Source: Sphingobium estronivorans (GTDB lineage: Bacteria; Pseudomonadota; Alphaproteobacteria; Sphingomonadales; Sphingomonadaceae). Taken from it: a DNA stretch of 64,000 nt. This document shows positions 8,374 through 16,843 of the stretch, one piece after another; position 1 is the first letter of the stretch; each line of letters opens with the position of its first letter. The position numbers were made by a program, and so were the translations under genes. The notes beneath the pieces were generated by a model. That model worked only from the letters and a program-made list of their open reading frames with translations. It ran no database searches and had not been told where the DNA came from. The stretch spans positions 62,001-126,000 of the forward strand of contig NZ_LFCT01000012.1 of assembly GCF_008692605.1 (NCBI RefSeq). The letters run 5' to 3'.

Positions 8374-8398
8374 GCCCGGCGATCATCGACCGCCGGGC
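8374..8398 (-). terminator. Terminator of the DUF4136 lipoprotein gene
   Basis: GCCCGGCG (8374-8381) pairs with CGCCGGGC (8391-8398). Read on the minus strand the stem is followed by TTTCTTTT, so it terminates the minus-strand gene ending at 8439. It may also block read-through from the cyclophilin gene. Confidence 0.75.
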
Positions 8399-8438
8399 AA
8401 AAGGGGCATGGCTGGGAGCCGCCCTTATGGAACGCCGT

Positions 8439-9089
8439 TCAGCCCTTTTTCTCGGGCGGCAGCGTGATTTTCACATTCTCGCCATTCTGGCCCGGGAAGC
8501 CGGTGAACATCGCGTCGATCAGGTTCGGCACCAGATAGGTCAGCTTGTTTGACAGCGACTGGGCCTGGGCCTTGCCCTCGAACAGGCGGCGATGGTCGGC
8601 GGCGCGGTCGATCTTCATGCTGAGGTCGCTGGTGTAGACGGTATAGCTGCTGATGTCGTTATAGCCGCCCGGACCGAACAGCCACGGATCGTAGAAACCA
8701 TAGCCCCAGGGACGGCCCCAGCGTCCGCGCCAGCCCCAGCCGCCATAGAAGAAGGGGTCGGGCGCGCCGAAGCCGGTCGAGCGCACCTTCTCCCGTCCAT
8801 TGTCGACGCTGTAGGCGACACGCACCACCAGATCGGCGCGCGCCGGGTCGCCGGCCGCGACATAGCCTGTCTGGGTCAGGCGCTGGCCGACCAGATTGGC
8901 ATAGTGGGAAAATTCAAGACCGCCGGCGAGACGCGGATCGTCCGCGACGACGGTGAAGCTCTGCCCGGCGGGTGCCGGAAGCTGCTGAAAGCGGGCGACG
9001 TCCGCCTTGAAGGAAGTTGCGCAGCCCGACAACGCCACCAGCGCCAGAGCGGGCGCCGCGATCAGGCCGATCTTGTTGAAACGGATCAT
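8439..9089 (-). CDS. DUF4136-type lipoprotein
   Basis: A 216-aa predicted lipoprotein: hydrophobic N-terminus with lipobox LSGC at about residues 20-23 (ALVALSGCATSF). The body resembles DUF4136 proteins (DPRLAGGLEFSHYANLVGQRLTQTGYVAAGDPARADLVVRV), with an unusual Gly/Trp/Tyr/Phe-rich middle (FFYGGWGWRGRWGRPWGYGF). The start at 9089 is chosen because it gives a signal peptide and has an AGGACG site; the frame is open further upstream but without a signal. Function is unknown; members are envelope proteins. Confidence 0.85.
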   Translation of the reverse strand: MIRFNKIGLIAAPALALVALSGCATSFKADVARFQQLPAPAGQSFTVVADDPRLAGGLEFSHYANLVGQRLTQTGYVAAGDPARADLVVRVAYSVDNGREKVRSTGFGAPDPFFYGGWGWRGRWGRPWGYGFYDPWLFGPGGYNDISSYTVYTSDLSMKIDRAADHRRLFEGKAQAQSLSNKLTYLVPNLIDAMFTGFPGQNGENVKITLPPEKKG

Positions 9090-9258
9090 TTTTCTGCGTC
9101 CTGTATCAGGCAATACGCCTGCGAAACATCTTGCGCCCTGCCATAGCAAAACGCAACTGAACATCGTTTGAACGCGTGAAACGGGCGAACGGGCGCAAAC
9201 CATGTCCTGTCACCCCATAGGACGGCGCGGACAGGATCGTTCCGTCGCGAACGGGAAG

Positions 9259-9281
9259 GGGGCCGCCTCTTTGGCGGCCCC
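9259..9281 (-). terminator. Hairpin after trpS
   Basis: GGGGCCGCC (9259-9267) and GGCGGCCCC (9273-9281) form a 9-bp GC stem with a 5-base loop just past the trpS stop. No U-tract follows on the minus strand, so termination strength is uncertain. Confidence 0.5.
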
Positions 9282-9288
9282 TGTGACA

Positions 9289-10305
9289 TTAGCGCATCAG
9301 TCCCATGGCCCGATAGGCGGCGCGCAGGGTCGGCTCGGCGGCGGCGGACGCCTTCGCCGCGCCCTTTTCCAGAATGGCGTCCAGCGCTGTGTCGTCGCTG
9401 CGCAGGTCCATGAACCGCATGCGGATCGGGCGGAGCGTTTCCACCAGCAACTCGCCCAGCGCCGGTTTGAACGCGCCAAAGCCCTTGCCCGCAAACTCGG
9501 CGCAGACAGCGTCGGCGGTGGTGCCCGCCAAGGTCGCATAGATGCCGATCAGATTGTTCGCCTCCGGTCGTCCGGCCAGTCCCTCGGCGCTTTCGGGCAG
9601 CGGTTCGGGATCGGTCTTGGCCTTCTTCACCTTCTGCATGATCGCATCGTCATCGTCGGTCAGGTTGATGCGGCTCATGTCGGAGGGGTCGGACTTGGAC
9701 ATTTTCGCCGTGCCGTCGCGCAACGACATGATGCGCGCCGATTCCTTGGGGATGATCGGATCGGGCAGGGTGAACAGCTCCACGCCGAAATCGGCGTTGA
9801 ACTTGGTGGCGAGGTCGCGGGTCAGTTCCAGATGCTGCTTCTGGTCCTCGCCCACGGGCACGTGCGTCGCCTGATAGAGCAGCACGTCGGCCGCCATCAG
9901 CACCGGATAGACATAGAGGCCGACGGAGGCGCTTTCGCGATTCTTGCCGGCCTTGTCCTTGAACTGGGTCATGCGATTGAGCCAGCCGATCCGCGCCGTG
10001 CCGTTGAGCAGCCAGCACAGCTCCGCATGGGCAGGGACGCGCGCCTGGTTGAAGAGGACGCTGCGATTGGGATCGATGCCCGCGGCGACCAGCGCGGCGG
10101 CCATGTCGCGCACATGGCGAATACGGGCGGCGGGTTCTTCATGCACGGTGATCGAGTGCATGTCGGCCAGGAAGAAGAAGCACTGGCTGTCCGCGTCCAT
10201 CTCGTCCTGCATCCGCACCCAGTTGCGGATCGCGCCCAGATAATTGCCCAGATGCAGATTACCGGTCGGCTGGATGCCGGAAAGGACGCGCATTCTTCTA
10301 TCCAT
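9289..10305 (-). CDS. trpS: Tryptophanyl-tRNA synthetase
   Basis: Class I aminoacyl-tRNA synthetase that charges tRNA-Trp. It has 338 aa. The HIGH-like signature is GNLHLGNYLGA near residue 16 and the KMSKS loop is exact (GTAKMSKSDPSD). FSGIQPTGNLHLGN-type N-terminus and the VPVGEDQKQHLELTRDLA segment are diagnostic. ATG 10305 overlaps the murJ stop by 8 bases; an in-frame ATG four codons later (10293, MRVLSGIQPTG) is preceded by AGAAGA and could be the true start. It lies directly after murJ. Confidence 0.97.
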   Translation of the reverse strand: MDRRMRVLSGIQPTGNLHLGNYLGAIRNWVRMQDEMDADSQCFFFLADMHSITVHEEPAARIRHVRDMAAALVAAGIDPNRSVLFNQARVPAHAELCWLLNGTARIGWLNRMTQFKDKAGKNRESASVGLYVYPVLMAADVLLYQATHVPVGEDQKQHLELTRDLATKFNADFGVELFTLPDPIIPKESARIMSLRDGTAKMSKSDPSDMSRINLTDDDDAIMQKVKKAKTDPEPLPESAEGLAGRPEANNLIGIYATLAGTTADAVCAEFAGKGFGAFKPALGELLVETLRPIRMRFMDLRSDDTALDAILEKGAAKASAAAEPTLRAAYRAMGLMR

Positions 10306-11905
10306 TCTCTTGGTTAGGGATTGAACTTTTGCGGCGCATCAGCGCCTTGAGGTCGGACAGCCGATAGGCGCCCGTGACGAAACAGGCCACCCCGTAAAGC
10401 GCAATGCCCACGCCGACAAGTATGGCGAGCGCCACATAGCGCTGGAGCATCACGCCACCGAGCCAGGGATCGAGCAGCCCTTCGCCGGCATACAGCGCGC
10501 CGCCCATGGCGACCGCCGCCACCGCCAGCCGGGGCAACCGCCGCCTGAGTTGGCTGTCGGCGGCGAAATGTCCGCGCTTCACCAGCGTCGAATAGAGCAT
10601 CGCGACATTGACGGTCGACGACAGCGCGGTCGCCAGCGGCGGCCCGACATGACCCATGCCCGCCCGCCCAAGCAGGGGGATCAGCACGAAATTGCCGATG
10701 ATGTTGATGACGATCGACAGCATCGCATAGCGGACCGGCGTCCGGGTGTCGCCGCGCGCATAATAGCCCGGCGTCAGCACCTTCACGAGCACATAGGAGG
10801 GCAGGCCGATGGAAAAGGCGGACAAGGCCCAGCCGCAACGCTGCGCGTCCTCCACGGTGAAGCGGCCATATTGGAACAGGCCGCGCACGATCGGCTCCGC
10901 GACGGTAATGAAGGCGACCGTCGCGGGCAGCGTCAGGAACAGCGCCAGTTCGATCCCGCGATTTTGCGTGTCCATCGCCTGCTGGTCCTGTCCGGTCGAG
11001 AGCAGGCGCGAGATGGTCGGCAGCAGGATCGTGCCAAGCCCGATGCCGATCAGCCCCAGCGGCAACTGGTTCAGCCGGTCGGCATAATAGATATAGGTGA
11101 TCGACCCTGACGCGAGCAGCCAGCCCGACAGGGCGGTGGAGATCAGCAGGTTGATCTGCGACGCGCCCGCGCCCGCCGCCGCGGGGACGATCAGCCGCAG
11201 CAATTGCTTCACGTCCGCGTCGAAACGCGGCCGCTTGAGCTTCATCGACACGCCCGCCCGCTGGCAGGCCCAGATCAGCCAGAGCAGTTGCAACGCGCCG
11301 CCCACGGTGACGGAAATCGCCTGCACCCGCGCGGTTTCATATTCATTGGCGCCGTGGAACAGCCACAGCCCGGCGATCATCGCGATGTTGAGCAAGATCG
11401 GCGCTGCCGCATTCACCCAGAATTTGTCGAGCGAATTCAATATTCCGCCCAGCAGCGAGGCCAGGCTGATCAGCGCCAGATAGGGCAGGGTAATGCGCGA
11501 TAGCATCACCGCGAAGGCGAATTGCTCAGGCGTCGGATGCTGCCGGGAAAAGCCGCCGGACAGCGCCCAGGTGATCGGCCAGGCCGCCGCGATCAGCAGC
11601 GCCGTGAACAACAGCAGCACGGGCAGCAGCACCGCCAGCGCCCGCTCGGCGAAATGATAGCCCTCCGCGATCCCGCCCGGTCCCGCCGCCTTGCGGTTGA
11701 ACATCGGGATGAAGGCGGCGGAAAAGGCGCCCTCGGCAAAGAGGGCGCGAAACATGTTGGGCAGGCGGAAGGCGACGCCGTTAAAGGCGTCCGACGCGAA
11801 CCCCGCCCCGACATAGCGCGCCGCCAGCGAATCGCGCACCAGCGCGAGCACCCGGCTGGCGAGCGTCAGCCCGCCGACCGAGCCAAGCGCCCGCACCAGC
11901 TTCAT
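10298..11905 (-). CDS. murJ: Lipid II flippase MurJ (MviN)
   Basis: Inner-membrane MOP-superfamily flippase that moves lipid II across the membrane for peptidoglycan synthesis. At 535 aa with about 14 hydrophobic segments it fits the family. The N-terminal SVGGLTLASRVLALVRDSLAARYVGAG and the FRLPNMFRALFAEGAFSAAFIP block are MurJ signatures. It lies between secB (22 bases upstream) and trpS (overlapping) on the minus strand, so secB-murJ-trpS is a likely operon. Confidence 0.97.
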   Translation of the reverse strand: MKLVRALGSVGGLTLASRVLALVRDSLAARYVGAGFASDAFNGVAFRLPNMFRALFAEGAFSAAFIPMFNRKAAGPGGIAEGYHFAERALAVLLPVLLLFTALLIAAAWPITWALSGGFSRQHPTPEQFAFAVMLSRITLPYLALISLASLLGGILNSLDKFWVNAAAPILLNIAMIAGLWLFHGANEYETARVQAISVTVGGALQLLWLIWACQRAGVSMKLKRPRFDADVKQLLRLIVPAAAGAGASQINLLISTALSGWLLASGSITYIYYADRLNQLPLGLIGIGLGTILLPTISRLLSTGQDQQAMDTQNRGIELALFLTLPATVAFITVAEPIVRGLFQYGRFTVEDAQRCGWALSAFSIGLPSYVLVKVLTPGYYARGDTRTPVRYAMLSIVINIIGNFVLIPLLGRAGMGHVGPPLATALSSTVNVAMLYSTLVKRGHFAADSQLRRRLPRLAVAAVAMGGALYAGEGLLDPWLGGVMLQRYVALAILVGVGIALYGVACFVTGAYRLSDLKALMRRKSSIPNQENG

Positions 11906-11926
11906 ATCTTAGATCCCCTGACCGGC

Positions 11927-12424
11927 TCAGGCGTGACCGGCCGGTTCGCCCGCGGTCTGCGCCATGGCTTCCGCCTGCTGGACATAAAGGCCGCCGAAAT
12001 CGATCGGATCGAGCAGCAGCGGCGGGAAGCCGCCGTCGCGGATCGCATCGGCCAGCACGCGGCGGGCGAAGGGGAAGAGCAGGCGCGGCGCTTCGGCCAG
12101 CATGAAGGGCTGCATCTGATCCTCGGGCACGTTGCGCATGCCGAAGATCGCCGCATAGACCAGTTCGACGGCAAAGGCGGTGCCCTGCGGCGCGGTCGCC
12201 TTGACCTCGATCTTCAGCGACACTTCGACGACTTCGTCGCCCACCTTGTCGGCGCCGATGTTGAACTGCACGTCGATCTGCGGCTGGTCCTGCCACTGGT
12301 AGACGGCCGGCGCGTTCGGGTTCTCGAACGACAGATCCTTCACATATTGGCTGATCAGCGCGATCTGCGGGCCGGTGTCGGCGCCATTGCCGGTGGTCTG
12401 AATGGTATCGGCTTCCTCGGCCAT
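11927..12424 (-). CDS. secB: Protein-export chaperone SecB
   Basis: Homotetrameric cytoplasmic chaperone that keeps preproteins unfolded and delivers them to SecA. The reading from MAEEADTIQT gives 165 aa; the longer open frame upstream is ignored because its sequence is not SecB-like. Signatures: ISQYVKDLSFENPNAP near residue 31, DVQFNIGADKV, and the C-terminal part LLFPFARRVLADAIRDGGFPPLLLDPIDFGGLYVQQ. The tail (QAEAMAQTAGEPAGHA) is longer than in E. coli, as usual in alphaproteobacteria. Divergent from the Tim44-like gene. Confidence 0.96.
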   Translation of the reverse strand: MAEEADTIQTTGNGADTGPQIALISQYVKDLSFENPNAPAVYQWQDQPQIDVQFNIGADKVGDEVVEVSLKIEVKATAPQGTAFAVELVYAAIFGMRNVPEDQMQPFMLAEAPRLLFPFARRVLADAIRDGGFPPLLLDPIDFGGLYVQQAEAMAQTAGEPAGHA

Positions 12425-12606
12425 CGTTTTTCCCTGGGTTTGACAGGCGGAACGCCCGCTTGATGTTCGACCCGCGCGCTTAGCAGGGGCGGCTGGGCAG
12501 GGCAATGGACCTCACGCAAAGCCGCCATTTGAATATGCGGGGAAACATGCCTATGTTGGTTGCGTTACGGTTTTCCGGATTCAAGATTCAAAGGGTAGCT
12601 GACCCC

Positions 12607-13263
12607 GTGTACGTGATCGTCATCCTCGCCATGATTGCTGGTTTCCTGGCGCTGCGGCTCTATTCCGTGCTCGGCAAACGCACGGGCCATGAGCAGGAGC
12701 CTGCCCTTCGCCCGGCGGAGGAGCGCGCCAAGGTGACGATCGTGCAGCCGCGCCCCGCGCCCGAAATGGCGGGCGATTCGGTGCGCCTGTCCGATGGGCT
12801 GATCGCGCCCGGCGGCGAGGCGGGCGTCCGCACGCTCATCGCGGCGGATCGCAGTTTCGACGTGCCCCAGTTCGTGGAGGGCGCCAAGGCCGCTTACAGG
12901 ATGGTGCTCGAAGCCTTCTGGCGCGGCGACCGGCAGGAGTTGGAGTGGCTCTGCGACGCCGATGTCCTGGCCTCCTTCGAAGAAGCCATCGCCGCGCGCG
13001 AGGCGGAGGGGCATGTGCTCGACAACCGGCTGGTCCGTATCGAAAAGACCCAGATCGTCGACGCCAGCGTCAATGGCCGGATCGCGGAAATCTCCCTGCG
13101 GTTCGAGGCGGATATCGCCGCCGTTACCCGCGACAAGGACGGCCATGTCGTGGCAGGCTCGCTGACCGACGCGATCGGCACCAACGACATCTGGACCTTC
13201 ACGCGCGACCTGCGCAGCACCGATCCCAACTGGAAGCTCAGCGAGACTGACGAGGCGGCATGA
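12607..13263 (+). CDS. Tim44/TimA family inner-membrane-associated protein
   Basis: Bacterial homologue of mitochondrial Tim44. From GTG 12607 it is 218 aa: a single N-terminal membrane helix (VYVIVILAMIAGFLALRLYSVLG), a charged proline-rich linker, and the C-terminal Tim44-like domain (EGAKAAYRMVLEAFWRGDRQELEWLC ... NDIWTFTRDL). GTG 12607 is preferred because it places the anchor at the very N-terminus, as in family members; in-frame ATGs at 12535, 12547 and 12553 would add a poorly conserved leader. AAGGG lies about 11 bases upstream. The stop overlaps mltA by 4 bases (ATGA), so the two are translationally coupled. Role in alphaproteobacteria is not well established. Confidence 0.82.
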   Translation: MYVIVILAMIAGFLALRLYSVLGKRTGHEQEPALRPAEERAKVTIVQPRPAPEMAGDSVRLSDGLIAPGGEAGVRTLIAADRSFDVPQFVEGAKAAYRMVLEAFWRGDRQELEWLCDADVLASFEEAIAAREAEGHVLDNRLVRIEKTQIVDASVNGRIAEISLRFEADIAAVTRDKDGHVVAGSLTDAIGTNDIWTFTRDLRSTDPNWKLSETDEAA

Positions 13264-14516
13264 CCCTGCGCCGGTCGGGGGGAGCGCTGGTCGCGGCGCT
13301 GCTGCTATCCGCCTGCGCGGGCGGCGTCATTCCGCCGGGCGCGGCGGGTCCGGTCCCTTCGCGCCCACCCCATGGCGCAGAGACGGCAACCCGTCCGGTT
13401 CCCGCCACGCCCCGACCGACGCTGCCGGTGACGCCGCCGTCTACTGTCACGCCCGCCGAAACCGCCAATGCGGCCAGCACCGGCATCACGCGCGGTCCCG
13501 ATGTCGCAAACCTGATCCCGCCCGGCGAACGATCGCGCAAGGCGTTACAGGCCTTCCGCCTGTCCTGTCCTTCGCTGATGCGGCGGACCGACCAGAGCGG
13601 GTTGACCCGGGGGTCCGACTGGAACAATGCCTGCGCGGCCGCGTCCAGCTGGCCCGAAAGTTCGGCCAATGAATTTTTCTCCCGCTATTTCGAAGCGGTG
13701 CAGGTGGGTCCCGGCACGGCCTTCGTCACCGGCTATTATGAGCCGGAAATCGCCGGGTCCCGCACCCGCCAGCCCGGCTATCCAGTGCCGATCTACCGCC
13801 GTCCATCCAATCTGATCGACGTCAATCTCGGCCTGTTCAGCGACAGCCTGAAGGGCAAGACCATTCGCGGCAAGGTGGACGGCAGCAAGTTCGTGCCCTT
13901 CGACGACCGGTCGCAGATCGTGTCGGGATCGCTGGCGGACAGGGGTCTGGAACTGGCCTGGGCAGCCGACCCGGTCGAATTCTTCTTCCTCCAGGTGCAG
14001 GGCAGCGGGCGGCTCTTGCTGCCCGATGGCGGCGTGATGCGCATCGGCTATGACGGGCAGAATGGCCGCGATTATACCGGCATCGGCAAGCTGATGAAGG
14101 ATCGCGGCCTGATCCAGGCTGGGTCGATGCAGGACATCATGGCCTATCTGCGCGCGCATCCGGTGGAAGGCGCGGCGATCATGAATGAAAACAAGAGCTT
14201 CGTCTTCTTCCGGGAACTGACCGGCGCGGGACCGCTGGGTGCCATGGGCGTGGCGGTGACGCCGGAGGCGACGGTGGCGGCCGATCCCAAATATGTGCCC
14301 ATGGGCGCTCCGGTGCTGCTCTCGCTCGACCGGGCCGAACCCAATGGCATCTGGATCGCGCAGGATACCGGCGGCGCGATCAAGGGCGCCAACCGTTTCG
14401 ACAGCTTCTGGGGCGCGGGCAGCGATGCGCGCAGCATCGCGGGCGGCATGTCGGCGCGGGGCAGCGCGCTGATCCTGCTGCCGATCGGGTCGGCGGCGCG
14501 GCTTGCCCAGAATTGA
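13260..14516 (+). CDS. mltA: Membrane-bound lytic murein transglycosylase A
   Basis: Cleaves the MurNAc-GlcNAc bond with formation of 1,6-anhydroMurNAc. The 418-aa precursor has a lipoprotein signal (ALVAALLLSACAGG, lipobox LSAC), a proline-rich low-complexity linker (to about residue 80), the MltA domain (TGYYEPEIAGSRT, PIYRRP) and the C-terminal 3D domain with WIAQDTGGAIKGANRFDSFWG, including the catalytic Asp. Start ATG overlaps the Tim44-like stop. The Tim44-mltA-smr order is common in alphaproteobacteria. Confidence 0.95.
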   Translation: MTLRRSGGALVAALLLSACAGGVIPPGAAGPVPSRPPHGAETATRPVPATPRPTLPVTPPSTVTPAETANAASTGITRGPDVANLIPPGERSRKALQAFRLSCPSLMRRTDQSGLTRGSDWNNACAAASSWPESSANEFFSRYFEAVQVGPGTAFVTGYYEPEIAGSRTRQPGYPVPIYRRPSNLIDVNLGLFSDSLKGKTIRGKVDGSKFVPFDDRSQIVSGSLADRGLELAWAADPVEFFFLQVQGSGRLLLPDGGVMRIGYDGQNGRDYTGIGKLMKDRGLIQAGSMQDIMAYLRAHPVEGAAIMNENKSFVFFRELTGAGPLGAMGVAVTPEATVAADPKYVPMGAPVLLSLDRAEPNGIWIAQDTGGAIKGANRFDSFWGAGSDARSIAGGMSARGSALILLPIGSAARLAQN

Positions 14517-14528
14517 TGCCATGCGGCG

Positions 14529-15062
14529 ATGGTCCGGCGACATCTCTCCTCCGAAGAACAGGCGCTCTGGACGGCGCTGACCCGATCGGTAAGGCCGCTG
14601 CGCCCCGGCGCGCGGACGCCCGCGCCACCGGCGGCGGCGGTCAAGGCCGTGGGCAAAACAGGGTTAACGCCGGTGCCCGTTCCGCCCGTTTCGGCGCCAC
14701 CCGCGCGGACCCCCGCCGCAGTGCTGGATTCCGGTTGGGAACGCCGAATCCGTAGCGGAAATCTGGCGCCGGACATGGCGATCGATCTCCACGGCCACAC
14801 CCTCTCCGCCGCCCATGCGCGGCTTAACCAGGCATTGTCGGCGGCATGGGCGCGCGATGTCCGCATATTGCTGGTCGTGACCGGAAAGCCGCCGAAAACC
14901 GCCTCTTCCGACAGCGGATCGCGGCGCGGGGCCATTCGCGGCGAGATCGGCCATTGGCTGGAAACCAGCAGCTTTGCCGACCGCATCGCCAGCGTGCGGA
15001 TCGCGCATCAGCGTCATGGCGGGGACGGCGCGCTCTACGTCATTTTGCGGCGCAAAAAATAA
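14529..15062 (+). CDS. Smr-domain protein
   Basis: A 177-aa protein with a disordered Pro/Ala-rich N-terminal half and a C-terminal Smr (small MutS-related) domain. The domain shows IDLHGHT (the DLHG motif), a helix ARLNQALSAAWA, ILLVVTGKPPK (the TGxG-like strand) and AHQRHGGDGALYVILRRKK at the end. Smr domains are nucleic-acid-binding and sometimes endonucleolytic; stand-alone versions have unclear roles. It begins 12 bases after mltA. Confidence 0.92.
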   Translation: MVRRHLSSEEQALWTALTRSVRPLRPGARTPAPPAAAVKAVGKTGLTPVPVPPVSAPPARTPAAVLDSGWERRIRSGNLAPDMAIDLHGHTLSAAHARLNQALSAAWARDVRILLVVTGKPPKTASSDSGSRRGAIRGEIGHWLETSSFADRIASVRIAHQRHGGDGALYVILRRKK

Positions 15063-15158
15063 GCCTGTGGGGGCCGTTCCACTGATCTTTTCTTAACCAC
15101 TGTCCTTCATATCCGGCTGATCCAGCCCAAGGCCGGGCTGCGCGGGGCAGGGAGGACG

Positions 15159-16838
15159 ATGCAAGGCGTGACATTGACAAGCCGCGCCACCGCCTTCGCC
15201 TGCGCCGCGGGGGCGCTGGTATTCATCCTCTCGCTGGTGCTTGGCCAGGGGCAGGCGACGGACATTGCGGGCATCGGCCGCTCCCTCATCATCGCGATTC
15301 TGTGCGGAACGTTGAGTTGGGCCTCCGCCCGCCAGACCGTGGCGACCACCGCCAGCGCCATCGACCGCGCGACCGAACGCTTGCTGGACGCCGCTCATGG
15401 CGACCTGCAATCCGCCATCGACCCGGATATCGGCCGGGAACTGCCCGATCTGTCGGTGGCGATGGAAAGCCTGTTCAGTCAGGTGCGGACCAATCTCGAC
15501 CATGTGCAGGCGCTGGCCCTGTTCGATCCGATAACGGGTCTGGCCAACCGCGCCAGCTTCTGCCGGCAGGTCGAGCGGATGCTGGCGGAGCGTGCCGAGG
15601 AGGGGCTGGCCGCGCTGTTCTTCATCGATCTGGACGGGTTCAAGGGCGTCAACGACACGCTGGGCCATGCGGCCGGCGATCAGTTGCTGGCGCGCGTCGC
15701 CGGGCGCCTGCGGGAGGTGGCCATGGCGCAGGCGAGCGCGGGCGTCGGCGACGCGCTGATCGGCCGTCTCGCGGGCGATGAGTTCACCCTGTTCGTGCCC
15801 GTCATGGCCGACCGGGAGGTGGCCTGGCGGATCGCCCGCGCCATCAAGTTCGCGCTGGGCGAACGCTTCGATCTGGGCAGCCAGCATGTCGATCTGGGCG
15901 CGTCGATCGGCATGGCCTGCTATCCCGAGCATGGCGACACGCTGCCCGCGCTGCTGCGCTCGGCCGACATCGCCATGTACCATGCCAAGCATCAGGGCCG
16001 GAACCGGGCCGAGATGTTCACCGCCGAACTGGCGCTGGAAGCCGCCGACCGCGCCGAATTGGAGCGCGACCTGCTGCTGGGTCTTCAGCGCGACGAGTTC
16101 CTGCTGGAGTTCCAGCCGCAGATCGAAGTCGGCACGGGCCGCGCCGTCACGGCGGAGGCGCTGGTGCGCTGGGCGCATCCGGAGCGGGATCTGGTCATGC
16201 CCGGCGCCTTCGTGCCCGTGGCCGAGGAAAGCGGCGCCATCGTGGCGCTGGGCGACTGGGTGATGAGCCAGGTGTGCGAGACGGCGGCGCGCTGGGCGCG
16301 GGCGGGTGTTGCCCAGCGCATCGCCATCAATATTTCGCCGCGCGAACTGGCGCAGGCGGATTTCTTCCTGCGTCTGCGCCATGCCGTCGCCACGTATGGA
16401 ACGCCGCTGACCATGCTGGAGCTCGAGATCACGGAATCGCTGGCGATGGCGATGCAGCCGCCCATCCGCGACCAGTTCCGCGCGCTGCGCCGGGATGGGG
16501 TGCGCATTGCGATCGACGATTTCGGAACGGGCTATTCCAACCTTGCCCGCCTGCGCGATCTGCCGGTCGACCGGGTGAAGATCGACCGCAGTCTGGTGCG
16601 CGACATCGCCGTGTCCGCCGAGGCGCGGACGATTTGCAGCGCCGTGGTCGGGCTGATCCAGGGCCTGGGCATGGAGGTGGTGGTCGAGGGTGTGGAAACC
16701 GAGGCGCAGATGGAGATGCTTCGCGTCGTCGGCTGCACGCTGTTCCAGGGCTATCATCTGGCGCGGCCCACGGGGGAGGCGGAGTATCTCGCCCGCTTCG
16801 CCGCGCCCGCGCTTCTGCCGGAGCGCCGCTCGGTCTGA
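15159..16838 (+). CDS. Membrane GGDEF-EAL protein (cyclic-di-GMP turnover)
   Basis: A 559-aa signalling protein. Two hydrophobic segments (about residues 8-28 and 38-52) form a membrane hairpin, followed by a HAMP-like helix (ATERLLDAAHGDLQSAI). The GGDEF domain (about 125-290) has DPITGLANRASF and RLAGDEFTLF, so the signature reads AGDEF, a variant found in active cyclases. The EAL domain (about 305-550) has AEALVRW, ELEITESLAM, DDFGTGYSNL, KIDRSLV and VVEGVETEAQ, so the catalytic residues look complete and phosphodiesterase activity is likely. Whether the cyclase is active cannot be decided. Confidence 0.95.
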   Translation: MQGVTLTSRATAFACAAGALVFILSLVLGQGQATDIAGIGRSLIIAILCGTLSWASARQTVATTASAIDRATERLLDAAHGDLQSAIDPDIGRELPDLSVAMESLFSQVRTNLDHVQALALFDPITGLANRASFCRQVERMLAERAEEGLAALFFIDLDGFKGVNDTLGHAAGDQLLARVAGRLREVAMAQASAGVGDALIGRLAGDEFTLFVPVMADREVAWRIARAIKFALGERFDLGSQHVDLGASIGMACYPEHGDTLPALLRSADIAMYHAKHQGRNRAEMFTAELALEAADRAELERDLLLGLQRDEFLLEFQPQIEVGTGRAVTAEALVRWAHPERDLVMPGAFVPVAEESGAIVALGDWVMSQVCETAARWARAGVAQRIAINISPRELAQADFFLRLRHAVATYGTPLTMLELEITESLAMAMQPPIRDQFRALRRDGVRIAIDDFGTGYSNLARLRDLPVDRVKIDRSLVRDIAVSAEARTICSAVVGLIQGLGMEVVVEGVETEAQMEMLRVVGCTLFQGYHLARPTGEAEYLARFAAPALLPERRSV

Positions 16839-16843
16839 GTCCC

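Noticed and set aside
11264..11483. Open frames antisense within murJ
   Set aside because: No ribosome sites or recognisable domains; shadows of a highly GC-biased gene.
12505..12606. Extended N-terminus of the Tim44-like protein
   Set aside because: Would place about 34 hydrophilic residues before the membrane anchor, unlike family members; GTG 12607 is preferred.
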